Source: Streptomyces sp. NBC_00483 (GTDB lineage: Bacteria; Actinomycetota; Actinomycetes; Streptomycetales; Streptomycetaceae). From it: DNA of 64,000 bases. This document shows, piece by piece, positions 42,191-51,059 of this stretch. Under the pieces are notes generated by a model. The model ran no database searches, was not told the DNA's origin, and saw only the letters and a program-made list of their open reading frames with translations. Numbering within the stretch: the stretch's first letter is position 1; the number at the start of each line of letters is the position of its first letter. Where the stretch lies: NCBI RefSeq assembly GCF_036013745.1, contig NZ_CP107880.1, positions 8,060,001 through 8,124,000 of the forward strand, given 5' to 3'. The position numbers were made by a program, and so were the translations under genes.

Positions 42191-43906
42191 GTGACAAGCC
42201 CTCAGAAACCCCCCAGCGATACGCCCGTCCCCGAGGAGGGAGCGACCGCCGCGCAGAGCCCCGCCACGGACCGGATCGTGTTCGGCGTCACCGCCGTGCT
42301 CACTCTGGCCTTCGTGGTCTGGGGCGCCGTGGCCACGGACAACCTCGAGAGCGTGTCCACCACGCTGCTCGGCGGCCTGATGCACAACGGCGGCTGGGCG
42401 TTCGTCCTTGCCGCGACCGGCTTCGTGGTCTTCGCCCTGTGGCTCGCCATGAGCCGCTACGGCAAGATCCCCCTCGGCAAGGAGGGCGAGGAGCCGGAGT
42501 TCCGCACGGTCTCCTGGATCGCGATGATGTTCAGCGCGGGCATGGGCATCGGGCTCATGTTCTACGGAGTGAGCGAACCGCTCGCGCACTTCACGACGCC
42601 GCCGCCGGGCACCGACCCGGCCGACGACGCCGAGGCCATGGAGACCGCCATGGCCACCACCCTGTTCCACTGGACGCTGCACCCGTGGGCGATCTACGCG
42701 GTCGTCGGACTCGCCATCGCCTACAGCACGTTCAGGCGCCGCAGGCGGCAGACCATCTCGTCCGTCTTCGTGCCCCTCATCGGCGAGAAGCACGCGCACG
42801 GCACGTGGGGCCGGGTCATCGACATCCTCGCGATCTTCGCGACGCTGTTCGGCTCGGCCGCCTCCCTCGGACTCGGCGCCCTGCAGATCGGGGCCGGGTT
42901 CAAGGCGGCCGACTGGATGGACGACGTCAGCACGGGGCTGCTCGTCTCGATCATCGCGGTGCTGACCGTCGCGTTCGTCTTCTCCGCCATTTCCGGTGTG
43001 GAGAAGGGCGTCCAGTGGCTGTCGAACATCAACATGGTGCTCGCCCTGGTCCTGGTGGTCTTCGTGTTCATCGCGGGCCCGACGATCATGAACCTGGACC
43101 TGCTGCCGACCTCGCTCGGCGCGTACCTCGACAACTTCCCGCAACTCATCGGGCGCACCGAGGCGTCCAGCGGTAAGGGCGTCGCCGACTGGCTCAGCAG
43201 CTGGACGGTCTTCTACTGGGCCTGGTGGATCTCCTGGTCGCCGTTCGTCGGCATGTTCATCGCGCGCATCAGCAAGGGCCGGACGATCCGTCAGTTCGTC
43301 GGCGGCGTCATCCTCGTGCCCTCGACCGTCAGCCTGATCTGGTTCGCGGTCTTCGGCGGTTCCGCGATCAACCTCAAGGAGCAGGGCGCCCTCAAGGGTG
43401 CCGACACCCCGGAGACCCAGCTCTTCGGCGTGCTTCAGGAGTACCCGATCGCTTCCGCGACGAGCCTGCTCGTGATGATCCTGGTCGGCATCTTCTTCGT
43501 GTCCGGCGCGGACGCCGCGTCGATCGTCATGGGCACCCTGTCGCAGAAGGGTGCGCTCGAACCCGGAAAGTTCGTCGTCGTCTTCTGGGGCGTCGTGACC
43601 GGTGCGGTCGGCGCGATCATGCTGATGATCGGCAACGGCTCCGGGGACGCGCTCACCGGCCTGCAGAACCTGACGATCCTCGTGGCGGCACCGTTCGTCC
43701 TCGTCATGATCGGCATGTGCTGGTCGCTCCTGAAGGACCTGCGCCAGGACCCGCTCATGGTCCGTGGCGAGATGGGCATCGAGGTCGTCGAGCAGGCGGT
43801 CGTCGCAGGCCACGAGAAGTACGGCGGCGAGTTCGAGATCCGCATCGGTCCCGGCAGCAGCCTGGAGACCGAGGGCGACCCGATCGGCAAACACCACGAC
43901 GACTGA
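42191..43906 (+). CDS. BCCT-family betaine/choline/carnitine transporter
   Basis: Sodium- or proton-coupled osmolyte carrier of 571 residues with about twelve membrane segments. The BCCT signature is visible in 'MMFSAGMGIGLMFYGVSEPL' (about 111-130) and 'WWISWSPFVGMFIARISKGR' (about 344-363). The C-terminal tail is hydrophilic and charged, as in regulated BCCT carriers. GTG 42191 was chosen as the first start in frame that gives a hydrophilic N-tail. The gene ends at a 14-bp stem terminator. Confidence 0.92.
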   Translation: MTSPQKPPSDTPVPEEGATAAQSPATDRIVFGVTAVLTLAFVVWGAVATDNLESVSTTLLGGLMHNGGWAFVLAATGFVVFALWLAMSRYGKIPLGKEGEEPEFRTVSWIAMMFSAGMGIGLMFYGVSEPLAHFTTPPPGTDPADDAEAMETAMATTLFHWTLHPWAIYAVVGLAIAYSTFRRRRRQTISSVFVPLIGEKHAHGTWGRVIDILAIFATLFGSAASLGLGALQIGAGFKAADWMDDVSTGLLVSIIAVLTVAFVFSAISGVEKGVQWLSNINMVLALVLVVFVFIAGPTIMNLDLLPTSLGAYLDNFPQLIGRTEASSGKGVADWLSSWTVFYWAWWISWSPFVGMFIARISKGRTIRQFVGGVILVPSTVSLIWFAVFGGSAINLKEQGALKGADTPETQLFGVLQEYPIASATSLLVMILVGIFFVSGADAASIVMGTLSQKGALEPGKFVVVFWGVVTGAVGAIMLMIGNGSGDALTGLQNLTILVAAPFVLVMIGMCWSLLKDLRQDPLMVRGEMGIEVVEQAVVAGHEKYGGEFEIRIGPGSSLETEGDPIGKHHDD

Positions 43907-43915
43907 GGACGTAGG

Positions 43916-43959
43916 TACGGGTGGGGGCGTGGTCCGACACGGGCCACGCCCCCACCCGT
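43916..43959. terminator. Stem-loop between the BCCT and D-amino-acid oxidase genes
   Basis: GGGTGGGGGCGTGG (43919-43932) pairs perfectly with CCACGCCCCCACCC (43944-43957). One bulged G lets the stem extend outward. It serves convergent genes. Confidence 0.87.
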
Positions 43960-43997
43960 TTGCCTGTTCGTCCGACCCGGCCATCCGACCTCGTCGG

Positions 43998-44942
43998 CTA
44001 TCCGGCCTCGACCAGCTCGGCCGCCTCCTCGGCGCAGCCCCACGCCACGGTCACCCCGGCGCCGCCGTGCCCGTAGTTGTGCACCAGCACCCGCCCGGCG
44101 CCCCTGACCTCACGCTCGATGCGCACCGCAGGACGTGCCGGGCGCAGGCCCACGCGGTGGTCGAGGATCCGCGCGCCCGCGATCTCGGGGCGCACCTCGG
44201 CGCAGCGCTTCACGATCCCCTCGGCGGTGGCCGGGTCGGGATCGAGCGACCACGCGTCCTCCTCGGCGGTGCCGCCGAGCAGCAGGCGCCCCGGCTGCGG
44301 CAGGAAGTACGTCGTCCCGTCGGACGAGGGGTCGACGGTGGTGAACCACGTGTCGACGCCCGGGTTCTCCACGATCACCAGTTGCCCGCGGACCGGGCGC
44401 ACGGAGTCGTCCGGCACCAGTTCGCGGGCCGTGAGCCCCGTGCAGTTCACGACGGTCGGCGCGGTGTCGAGCGCCTCGTCGAGCGAGGACACGGCGCGCG
44501 CCTCGACGATGACGCCGGCCCGGCCCAACTGCTCGCGCAGCCACGCCAGATGGGCCGGCATGTCGATCAGCGGGAGGCGTGCAGCGAGCCCCCGCGGGGT
44601 GTCGCGCAGGCCCGCCACCTCCGAGGCCCACGCGCCGAGCCCGTCCAGACGCGAGTCCCCGTGTACGCCGTCGACCAGGCGCACGCCGGTCTCCTCGGGG
44701 CGCGCGGCCCACTCCTCGTACCGCCTGAGCGAGCGCAGCGACCACGCGCCCACCTTCGCTATCGGGTCGATCCGGTACGGCCACCACAGCCCGCCCGCGA
44801 CCGCCGAGGTCGTCCGCTCGGCGACGTCCCGCGACCACACGCGTACCGGGCGCCCGCGGCGCGCGAGTTCCAGGGCGGTGGTCATGCCGATGACCCCGCC
44901 GCCGACCACGATCACTTCACTGCCGCTGCTGTCACTGATCAT
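43998..44942 (-). CDS. FAD-dependent D-amino-acid oxidase family protein
   Basis: Flavoenzyme of 314 residues oxidising D-amino acids or related amines. The FAD dinucleotide motif VVGGGVIGMTTALEL is at about 11-25. 'AVAGGLWWPYRI' (about 47-58), 'VVNCTGL' and a C-terminal 'HNYGHGGAGVTVAWGCA' (about 289-305) are typical of DAAO/DASOX. ATG 44942. It is divergent, by about 86 bp, from an unknown gene at 45029. The natural substrate cannot be read from sequence. Confidence 0.87.
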   Translation of the reverse strand: MISDSSGSEVIVVGGGVIGMTTALELARRGRPVRVWSRDVAERTTSAVAGGLWWPYRIDPIAKVGAWSLRSLRRYEEWAARPEETGVRLVDGVHGDSRLDGLGAWASEVAGLRDTPRGLAARLPLIDMPAHLAWLREQLGRAGVIVEARAVSSLDEALDTAPTVVNCTGLTARELVPDDSVRPVRGQLVIVENPGVDTWFTTVDPSSDGTTYFLPQPGRLLLGGTAEEDAWSLDPDPATAEGIVKRCAEVRPEIAGARILDHRVGLRPARPAVRIEREVRGAGRVLVHNYGHGGAGVTVAWGCAEEAAELVEAG

Positions 44943-45028
44943 CCATGGACGCTACATGGATGCCAACGGAAGCAGGCGGAATGTGGCATGCCGCGCTCAC
45001 GGCGGGTGCGGACGGGAATACTCGCACC

Positions 45029-46072
45029 ATGGCTGCTGCCGACGACTACGCGACCTTCGGCCTGGCACCGGCGATGCGCGCCGGGGGAGTCCTCGCGGAC
45101 GGGGACTACCAAGTGCACCGGGACTTCGTCGACTTCATCGTCGACGGCCGCCCGCTGCTCTTCCAACTATCCGACCTGGACGCCGTTTCCCCGCTCGCCG
45201 CCGACATCCCGCCCGCGATCTTCGCGCACCACGTGAAGCGCCTGCTCCTGGAGGCGGAGGCGCCACTGCCCGGCGGACGCTGCGTGATCTACGGGTGCCC
45301 GGAGTGCGAGGGGATCGAGTGCGGGGCGGTGACGGCACTGATCGAGCGGAACGGGGAGGGGGTGGGGGCCTACGTGTGGCGGGACTTCGCCTGGCAGACC
45401 GACGAGCGGGTCGACCTGGAGCTGAACGGCTACCACGGCATCGGCCCGTTCCGCTTCCGCGCAACCGAGTACCGGACTGTGCTCGGCCAACTGCTTCACG
45501 GGGAGGGCCTGTTCATACCGCCGCGCCGCAAGGTGCTGCTGATCGGCGCCCGCGTCTCCGTGCTCGCCCGGCTCGCGGCGGCGCTGCGCACCATCGGCGT
45601 CGGCGCGGACATCACGCAGGACGCGTCCGGCGTACCGCCCGAGGAGCTGCGCACGTACGGGGTGGTGGCCTTCGGCCGCGCGGTGGAGGAGCCCCAACGG
45701 GCGGCGATACGCAGGGAGTTCGAACGAGCCGGAGTCGACGTCTCCTACGTCGACGGCTACGCGCCGATCATCCCGCTCCTCGTCGCCCAGATCGAGAGCG
45801 CCCTGGACCGCGTCCCGCCGGCGCAGCGCCGGCTGACGCGGCTCGTCGCCGCCGACGGCGAGGCGGGCGTGGAGGTCACCTCCACGTGCCGCGTCCACAT
45901 CACGGCCTACCGCCTCGACCGCCTCTACCGCACCCACACCCACGACGTCTTCGACGCGGTCCTGCCCCCCGGCCGCCACCGCATCTCCCTCGACCCCAAG
46001 GCAACCAGGGCCCCATCCTTCCTGGTGGCCCGCACGACGGGGAGCGTGTTGGTGGCGCGTATGGAGCGGTAG
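45029..46072 (+). CDS. Protein of unknown function with a CxxCx4C motif
   Basis: Protein of 347 residues that I cannot assign to a named family. The N-terminal half holds Cys85 and a CPECEGIEC motif (Cys90, Cys93, Cys98), a possible metal site. The middle region has a hydrophobic strand followed by GARVSVLARLAAALRTIGV (about 180-198), which looks Rossmann-like or response-receiver-like. No signal peptide. ATG 45029 was chosen; an in-frame ATG at 44945 would put the start in the promoter of the divergent oxidase gene. Similar proteins in Streptomyces are, from memory, often labelled 'oxidoreductase'. Confidence 0.7.
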   Translation: MAAADDYATFGLAPAMRAGGVLADGDYQVHRDFVDFIVDGRPLLFQLSDLDAVSPLAADIPPAIFAHHVKRLLLEAEAPLPGGRCVIYGCPECEGIECGAVTALIERNGEGVGAYVWRDFAWQTDERVDLELNGYHGIGPFRFRATEYRTVLGQLLHGEGLFIPPRRKVLLIGARVSVLARLAAALRTIGVGADITQDASGVPPEELRTYGVVAFGRAVEEPQRAAIRREFERAGVDVSYVDGYAPIIPLLVAQIESALDRVPPAQRRLTRLVAADGEAGVEVTSTCRVHITAYRLDRLYRTHTHDVFDAVLPPGRHRISLDPKATRAPSFLVARTTGSVLVARMER

Positions 46073-46210
46073 GGGGTGCGGGCGCGGTCCCCGCGGCGTC
46101 GGACGGGGCGGGGCGGGGCGCGGCGCGGCGCGGCGGGTCGGGGCGGGCGTGGGCCGTGGCGGATCGGCGTGGTGCGGTGCGGCCCGTGGCGTGCCCGGGC
46201 CCACCGTCCC

Positions 46211-46340
46211 CGTGACGACACGTGTCGACCCCGGCCCAGCCGAGCGCCCCCGGTCCAGCCCACCCGTGACGACAGGCGTCGACCCCGGCCCAGCCAGGCA
46301 CCCCGCCCCCCCGCCCCCGTCACGACACACGCCAACCCCG
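46211..46340. repeat. Imperfect tandem repeat with a 53-54-bp period
   Basis: The sequence CGTGACGACA followed by a CGTCGACC/CGGCCCAGCC tail occurs at 46211-46241 and 46265-46295. A decayed third copy starts at 46318 (CGTCACGACACACGCC). Spacing is 54 and 53 bp. The copies lie in the non-coding leader region of the ABC-F gene. Confidence 0.6.
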
Positions 46341-46383
46341 TCCCCCGCCACACCACCCGCCGCCGCGCAACCTCACCCCCGAC

Positions 46384-46389
46384 TAGGAT
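46384..46389 (+). promoter_or_regulatory. -10 box for the second ABC-F gene
   Basis: TAGGAT is a consensus-quality Streptomyces -10 and lies 10 nt before the ATG at 46400. There is no properly spaced Shine-Dalgarno sequence, so the transcript is probably leaderless. Confidence 0.45.
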
Positions 46390-46399
46390 CACCCCCCTG

Positions 46400-48037
46400 A
46401 TGACTGCAACGCTCGTAGCCAAGAACCTCGCCGCGGGGCACGGTGACCGCACCCTCTTCTCCGGTCTCGACCTCGTCGTCGCCCCCGGCGACGTAATCGG
46501 ACTCGTCGGCGCCAACGGAGCCGGAAAGTCCACGCTCCTGCGCCTCCTCGCCGGCCTCGCCACCCCCGAGGAGGGAGACGCACGGCTCTCCCCGCCGACC
46601 GCCACCGTCGGCCACCTCCCGCAGGAGCCGGACCGCCGCCCCGGCGAGACGATCCGCGAGTTCCTGGCCCGCCGCACCGGCGTGAGCGAGGCGCAGCGCA
46701 CCATGGACGAGGCCACGCAGGGCCTCGTCGACGGCGCGCCCGGCGCCGACGACGCGTACGCCACGAGCCTGGAGCGCTGGCTGAACCTGGGCGGCGCCGA
46801 CCTGGACGAGCGCGCCGAGGAGGTCGCGGAACAACTCGGCCTGGACGTCGGCCTCGACCAGGCGATGACGTCCCTGTCCGGCGGCCAGGCGGCCCGCGCG
46901 GGACTCGCCTCCCTCCTCCTGTCCCGCTACGACGTCTTCCTCCTCGACGAGCCGACCAACGACCTCGACCTGGACGGCCTGGACCGCCTGGAGACGTTCG
47001 TGCGCGGCCTGCGCGCCGGCACCGTCGTCGTCAGCCACGACCGCGAGTTCCTCACCCGCACCGTCACCAAGGTCCTCGAACTCGACCTCGCCCAGCAGGA
47101 GATCAACCTCTACGGAGGCGGTTACGCCGCCTACTTGGAGGAGCGCGAGGTCGCGCGCCGCCACGCACGCGAGGAGTTCGAGGAGTACGCCGACAAGAAG
47201 TCGGCCCTGGAGGGCCGCGCCCAGATGCAGCGCACCTGGATGGACAAGGGCGTCAAGAACGCGCGGCGCAAGGCGACCGACAGCGACAAGCTGGGCCGCA
47301 AGTTCCGCAGTGAGGCGAGCGAGAAGCAGGCCGCGAAGGCCCGCCAGACGCAGAAGATGATCGAGCGCCTCGACGTCGTGGACGAGCCCCGCAAGGAGTG
47401 GGAGCTGCGCATGGAGATCGCGGCGGCACCCCGCTCGGGCGCGGTCGTGGCGTCACTGCGGGACGCTGAACTACAGCGCGGGGACTTCGACTTCGGGCCG
47501 GTGACGCTCCAGATCGACTGGGCGGACCGCGTCGCGATCACCGGCGCGAACGGCTCCGGCAAGTCCACTCTGCTCGCCGCGCTGCTCGGCCGCGTCCCCC
47601 TGAACTCCGGTCACGCGACGCTGGGTTCGGGCGTGGTCGTCGGCGAGGTGGACCAGGCCCGCGCCCTGTTCCACGGCCCCGAGAAGCTGCTCGAAGCCTT
47701 CGGCGCGGCCGTCCCCGACATGGAGCCGGCCGAAGTCCGTACGCTGCTCGCCAAGTTCGGCCTGAAGGCGGACCATGTGCTGCGCCCCGCGGCCACCCTC
47801 TCCCCGGGCGAACGCACCCGCGCGGCCCTCGCCCTCCTCCAGGGCAGAGGCGTCAACCTCCTGGTCCTGGACGAGCCGACGAACCACCTCGACCTCCCGG
47901 CGATCGAGCAACTGGAGTCCGCCCTGTCGACCTACGAGGGCACCCTCCTCCTGGTCACCCACGACCGCAGAATGCTGGAGGCGGTCCAGACGACCCGCCG
48001 CCTCGAGGTGGCGTCAGGCAAGGTGACCGAGCTTTAA
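46400..48037 (+). CDS. ABC-F family ATPase (complete)
   Basis: Soluble ribosome-associated ATPase of 545 residues with two ATPase domains. The first has GANGAGKST (37-45), 'LSGGQAARAGLAS' (about 159-171) and 'LLDEPTNDLD' (about 182-191). The second has GANGSGKST (about 381-389), 'LSPGERTRAALALL' and 'VLDEPTNHLDL'. Between them is a long charged coiled linker (about 240-330; 'EEFEEYADKKSALEGRAQMQ' and following). It lacks the arm/toe features needed to name it as EttA, Uup or a resistance type. Probably leaderless from ATG 46400. Confidence 0.92.
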   Translation: MTATLVAKNLAAGHGDRTLFSGLDLVVAPGDVIGLVGANGAGKSTLLRLLAGLATPEEGDARLSPPTATVGHLPQEPDRRPGETIREFLARRTGVSEAQRTMDEATQGLVDGAPGADDAYATSLERWLNLGGADLDERAEEVAEQLGLDVGLDQAMTSLSGGQAARAGLASLLLSRYDVFLLDEPTNDLDLDGLDRLETFVRGLRAGTVVVSHDREFLTRTVTKVLELDLAQQEINLYGGGYAAYLEEREVARRHAREEFEEYADKKSALEGRAQMQRTWMDKGVKNARRKATDSDKLGRKFRSEASEKQAAKARQTQKMIERLDVVDEPRKEWELRMEIAAAPRSGAVVASLRDAELQRGDFDFGPVTLQIDWADRVAITGANGSGKSTLLAALLGRVPLNSGHATLGSGVVVGEVDQARALFHGPEKLLEAFGAAVPDMEPAEVRTLLAKFGLKADHVLRPAATLSPGERTRAALALLQGRGVNLLVLDEPTNHLDLPAIEQLESALSTYEGTLLLVTHDRRMLEAVQTTRRLEVASGKVTEL

Positions 48038-48244
48038 GGGGCGCGGGGCTGTGTTGATTGTGCGGCTCCGCCGCACGGGCGCGCCCAGCTACGGTCGACC
48101 CGTTTGGGGGCGCGGGGCTGTGTTGATTGTGCGGCTCCGCCGCGCGGGCGCGCCCAGCTACGGTCGACCCGTTTGGGGGCGCGGGGCTGTGGTGTTTGTG
48201 CGGCTCCGCCGCGCGGGCGCGCCCAGCTACGGTCGACCCGTTTG
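48038..48244. repeat. Three tandem 69-bp repeats in the 3' region of the ABC-F gene
   Basis: Units 48038-48106, 48107-48175 and 48176-48244 each run from GGGGCGCGGGG to GACCCGTTT. Unit 2 differs from unit 1 by one base; unit 3 differs near position 15-20 of the unit (GTGGTGTTT for GTGTTGATT). Each holds the hairpin GCGGC-TCC-GCCGC and the palindromes GGGCGCGCCC and GGTCGACC. A partial fourth unit becomes the terminator at 48253-48292. Confidence 0.85.
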
Positions 48245-48252
48245 GGGGCGCG

Positions 48253-48292
48253 GGGAACTGCGCGCCCAGCCACGAAGAGGCGCGCAGTTCCC
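48253..48292. terminator. Bidirectional terminator between ABC-F and tex
   Basis: GGGAACTGCGCGCC (48253-48266) and GGCGCGCAGTTCCC (48279-48292) form a perfect 14-bp stem with a 12-base loop. It serves the convergent ABC-F and tex genes. Confidence 0.88.
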
Positions 48293-48313
48293 GCTGACAT
48301 CAACCCCGGGTGC

Positions 48314-50773
48314 CTACGCCAGCCCCGCCTTACGCAACGCGTCCGCCATCGCCGAGTTGGCCGGCGGCACCGCGGGACGGCCCTTGCCGCCCCCCTTGCC
48401 GCCACTCTTGCCACCGGTCTGGCCGCCGCCGGATCCACCCTGCCGGGTCTGCCGCGGCGGCTTGCGGTCACCACCACGGTTACCGCGATCGCCGCGCTCC
48501 CCACGCCCCCCATTCCCGCCGGAGGCCTTCGCCTTCTCGTCGTCAAGACGCAGCGTCAGCGAAATCCGCTTGCGCGGCACGTCGACGTCGAGGACCTTCA
48601 CCTTGACGATGTCGCCGGGCTTGACCACATCGCGCGGGTCCTTGACGAACGTACGGGACAACGCCGAGACGTGCGCGAGCCCGTCCTGGTGCACACCGAT
48701 GTCGATGAACGCCCCGAAGGCGGCGACATTCGTCACGACACCCTCGAGCACCATCCCCGACTCCAGGTCGCCGATCTTCTCGACGCCCTCCTTGAAGGTG
48801 GCCGTCTTGAAGGCGGGCCGCGGGTCGCGTCCCGGCTTCTCCAGCTCCTTCAGGATGTCCGTGACGGTCGGCAGACCGAACGTGTCGTCCACGTAGTCGG
48901 CCGGCTTGAGCGAGCGCAGCGACCCCGCGTCACCGACGAGGGAGGCGACCTCGCCGCCCGTCGACTTCGCCATCCGGCGCACCACCGGGTACGCCTCCGG
49001 GTGCACGGACGACGCGTCCAGCGGGTCGTCGCCGCCACGGATCCGCAGGAAGCCCGCGCACTGCTCGTACGCCTTCGGGCCGAGCCGTGCCACGTCCTTG
49101 AGGCCCTTGCGGTTGGTGAACGGGCCGTTGGAGTCGCGGTGCGTCACGATGTTCTCCGCGAGCCCCGCGCCGATGCCGGACACGCGCGCGAGGAGCGGCG
49201 CGGAGGCGGTGTTCACGTCCACCCCGACACCGTTCACACAGTCCTCGACGACCGCGTCGAGCGAACGGGACAGCTTCACTTCGCTCAGGTCGTGCTGGTA
49301 CTGGCCGACACCGATCGACTTCGGGTCGATCTTGACGAGTTCGGCGAGCGGGTCCTGAAGGCGACGCGCGATGGAGACGGCCCCGCGCAGCGAGACGTCC
49401 ATGTCGGGCAGCTCCTGCGAGGCGAACGCCGACGCCGAGTACACCGAGGCGCCCGCCTCGCTCACCATCACCTTGGTGAGGTTCAACTCCGGGTGCTTGG
49501 TGATGAGTTCACCGGCGAGCTTGTCGGTCTCGCGGGACGCCGTGCCGTTGCCGATCGCGATCAGGTCGACCGCGTGCTCCTTGGAGAGCTTCGCCAGCTT
49601 GGCGATCGCCTCGTCCCAGCGGTTGGCCGGGACGTGCGGGTGGATGACGTCGGTGGCGACGACCTTGCCCGTGTCGTCGACGACCGCGACCTTCACGCCC
49701 GTACGGAAACCGGGGTCGAGCCCCAGCGTCGAGCGCGTGCCCGCGGGGGCGGCGAGCAGCAGGTCGCGCAGGTTCGACGCGAACACCTTGACCGCCTCGT
49801 CCTCCGCGGCCGTACGCAGCCGGGTGCGCAGGTCGAGGCCGAGGTGCACCAGGATGCGCGTGCGCCAGGCCCAACGGACCGTGTCCTGAAGCCACTTGTC
49901 GCCCGGACGGCCCTGGTTCCTGACCCCGAACCGGTCGGCAATGATCGGCTCGTACGAGGACGGGGACGCAGTCGAGGACGTCGAAGCCCCGGCCTCGCCG
50001 TCCGCGCCCGGCTCCTCCGGCTCCAGGACGAGCTCCAGCACGTCCTCCTTCTCGCCGCGCAGCATCGCGAGGACGCGGTGCGAGGGCAGCTCGGTGAAGG
50101 GCTCCGCGAAGTCGAAGTAGTCGGCGAACTTGGCGCCCGCCTCCTCCTTGCCGGACTTCACCTTCGCCGCGAGTCGGCCGCGCCCCCACATGCGCTCGCG
50201 CAGCTCGCCGATCAGGTCGGCGTCCTCGGAGAAGCGCTCGGTGAGGATCGCGCGGGCCCCGTCGAGCGCGGCCTGCGCGTCGGCGACGCCCTTCTCGGCG
50301 TCCACGAACGCGGCAGCGGCGGCCTGGGGCTCCACCGACGGGTCGCCGACCAGCCCCTCCGCCAGCGGCTCGAGCCCCGCCTCGCGCGCGATCTGCGCCT
50401 TCGTACGGCGCTTGGGCTTGAAGGGCAGGTAGATGTCCTCCAGGCGCGCCTTGGTGTCGGCGGCGCGGATCTGCGCCTCCAACTCCGCGGTCAACTTGTC
50501 CTGCTCGCGGACCGAGTCGAGGACGGCGGTGCGCCGCTCCTCCAGCTCGCGCAGATACCGCAGCCGCTCTTCCAGGGTGCGCAGCTGGGCATCGTCGAGG
50601 GACTCCGTCGCCTCCTTGCGGTAGCGGGCGATGAAGGGCACGGTCGAGCCGCCGTCGAGCAGCTCGACCGCGGCCTTCACCTGCCGCTCCCGTACGCCTA
50701 GTTCCTCGGCAATCCTGCTCTCGATGGATCCGAACCCGGATCCAGCAGTGGTGCCAACTGTGGGTGTCGCCAC
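48314..50773 (-). CDS. tex: Tex-family RNA-binding transcription/stress protein
   Basis: RNA-binding protein of 819 residues. The N-terminal helical part begins '[19 protein letters not shown]'. The central YqgF/RNase-H-like domain has '[17 protein letters not shown]' (about 332-348). Helix-hairpin-helix repeats follow, with '[13 protein letters not shown]' (about 507-519). The S1 domain is recognised by '[24 protein letters not shown]' (split; about 645-670). The C-terminal tail (about 730-800) is rich in Gly, Arg and Lys, probably another RNA-binding tract. GTG 50773 is the chosen start and gives MATPTVGTT; upstream codons in the same frame look non-coding. Confidence 0.92.
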   Translation of the reverse strand: MATPTVGTTAGSGFGSIESRIAEELGVRERQVKAAVELLDGGSTVPFIARYRKEATESLDDAQLRTLEERLRYLRELEERRTAVLDSVREQDKLTAELEAQIRAADTKARLEDIYLPFKPKRRTKAQIAREAGLEPLAEGLVGDPSVEPQAAAAAFVDAEKGVADAQAALDGARAILTERFSEDADLIGELRERMWGRGRLAAKVKSGKEEAGAKFADYFDFAEPFTELPSHRVLAMLRGEKEDVLELVLEPEEPGADGEAGASTSSTASPSSYEPIIADRFGVRNQGRPGDKWLQDTVRWAWRTRILVHLGLDLRTRLRTAAEDEAVKVFASNLRDLLLAAPAGTRSTLGLDPGFRTGVKVAVVDDTGKVVATDVIHPHVPANRWDEAIAKLAKLSKEHAVDLIAIGNGTASRETDKLAGELITKHPELNLTKVMVSEAGASVYSASAFASQELPDMDVSLRGAVSIARRLQDPLAELVKIDPKSIGVGQYQHDLSEVKLSRSLDAVVEDCVNGVGVDVNTASAPLLARVSGIGAGLAENIVTHRDSNGPFTNRKGLKDVARLGPKAYEQCAGFLRIRGGDDPLDASSVHPEAYPVVRRMAKSTGGEVASLVGDAGSLRSLKPADYVDDTFGLPTVTDILKELEKPGRDPRPAFKTATFKEGVEKIGDLESGMVLEGVVTNVAAFGAFIDIGVHQDGLAHVSALSRTFVKDPRDVVKPGDIVKVKVLDVDVPRKRISLTLRLDDEKAKASGGNGGRGERGDRGNRGGDRKPPRQTRQGGSGGGQTGGKSGGKGGGKGRPAVPPANSAMADALRKAGLA

Positions 50774-50850
50774 GATCCCGTACCGCCTATGTCGACTGAG
50801 GTTGCGCGGCAATTGTGGCAGGTGGCACCGACACTCGGGGATCAGGGAGG

Positions 50851-50982
50851 TCAGACGCGGTGCGCACGGCCGGACCGGGAGGCGCCGCCGAACAGGCGCG
50901 CGAGCGCCCGGAAGGGCAAGGTCACGACGGTGGCGATGGCGCCCGCGATCTGACGCAGAATGTCGGCGATGGCACGGAACAT
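50851..50982 (-). CDS. 43-residue conserved small protein with LPFRAL motif
   Basis: A short gene with an excellent ribosome site (GAGAGGAG, 7 nt before ATG 50982). The peptide has an amphipathic/hydrophobic stretch (about 3-20) followed by [14 protein letters not shown] and a basic tail. I recognise similar small proteins from several Streptomyces genomes, but no function is known. It is flanked by a stem-loop terminator upstream (50995-51034) and by tex on the same strand downstream. Confidence 0.72.
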   Translation of the reverse strand: MFRAIADILRQIAGAIATVVTLPFRALARLFGGASRSGRAHRV

Positions 50983-50994
50983 GCAGGTTCTCCT

Positions 50995-51034
50995 CTCGTG
51001 TGTCCCGGCCACGTAAGCGGCCGGAACACACGAG
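50995..51034 (-). terminator. 16-bp stem-loop before the small protein gene
   Basis: CTCGTGTGTCCCGGCC (50995-51010) pairs with GGCCGGAACACACGAG (51019-51034), with one mismatch and an eight-base loop. On the minus strand it follows the stop of the gene at 51060-51935. It also lies at the promoter side of the 43-residue gene. Confidence 0.8.
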
Positions 51035-51059
51035 TACCTCGCCTGCGCGGGATGAGTCC

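Larger units (their letters stand above)
46073..46399. other. 327-bp gene-free region with GC-skewed tracts and repeats
   Basis: The stretch before the ABC-F gene is a run of G-rich (46080-46200) then C-rich (46200-46380) sequence. It contains the 53/54-bp repeats at 46211-46340, a perfect CGACACGTGTCG palindrome (46216-46227) and, at the end, the -10 box TAGGAT (46384-46389). I see no credible gene in it. Confidence 0.6.

Noticed and set aside
40574..43984. An 1136-residue minus-strand open frame opposite the M14 peptidase and BCCT genes
   Set aside because: No domain, skewed composition (Asp, Arg, Gly, Val) and it crosses two well-supported genes and an intergenic terminator.
44945..45028. 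Earlier ATG at 44945 for the unknown Cys-motif protein
   Set aside because: It starts 2 nt from the divergent oxidase gene, leaves no room for promoters and adds an unconvincing N-terminus; ATG 45029 fits better.
46216..46227. CGACACGTGTCG as a WhiA-type (GACAC) site
   Set aside because: The GACAC core is very short and the palindrome lies inside a repeat unit; nothing else links the gene to sporulation control.
48051..48896. A protein with three 23-residue repeats over the 69-bp tandem array
   Set aside because: 69 is divisible by 3, so every frame shows a repeat. There is no ribosome site and the frame then runs antisense to tex.
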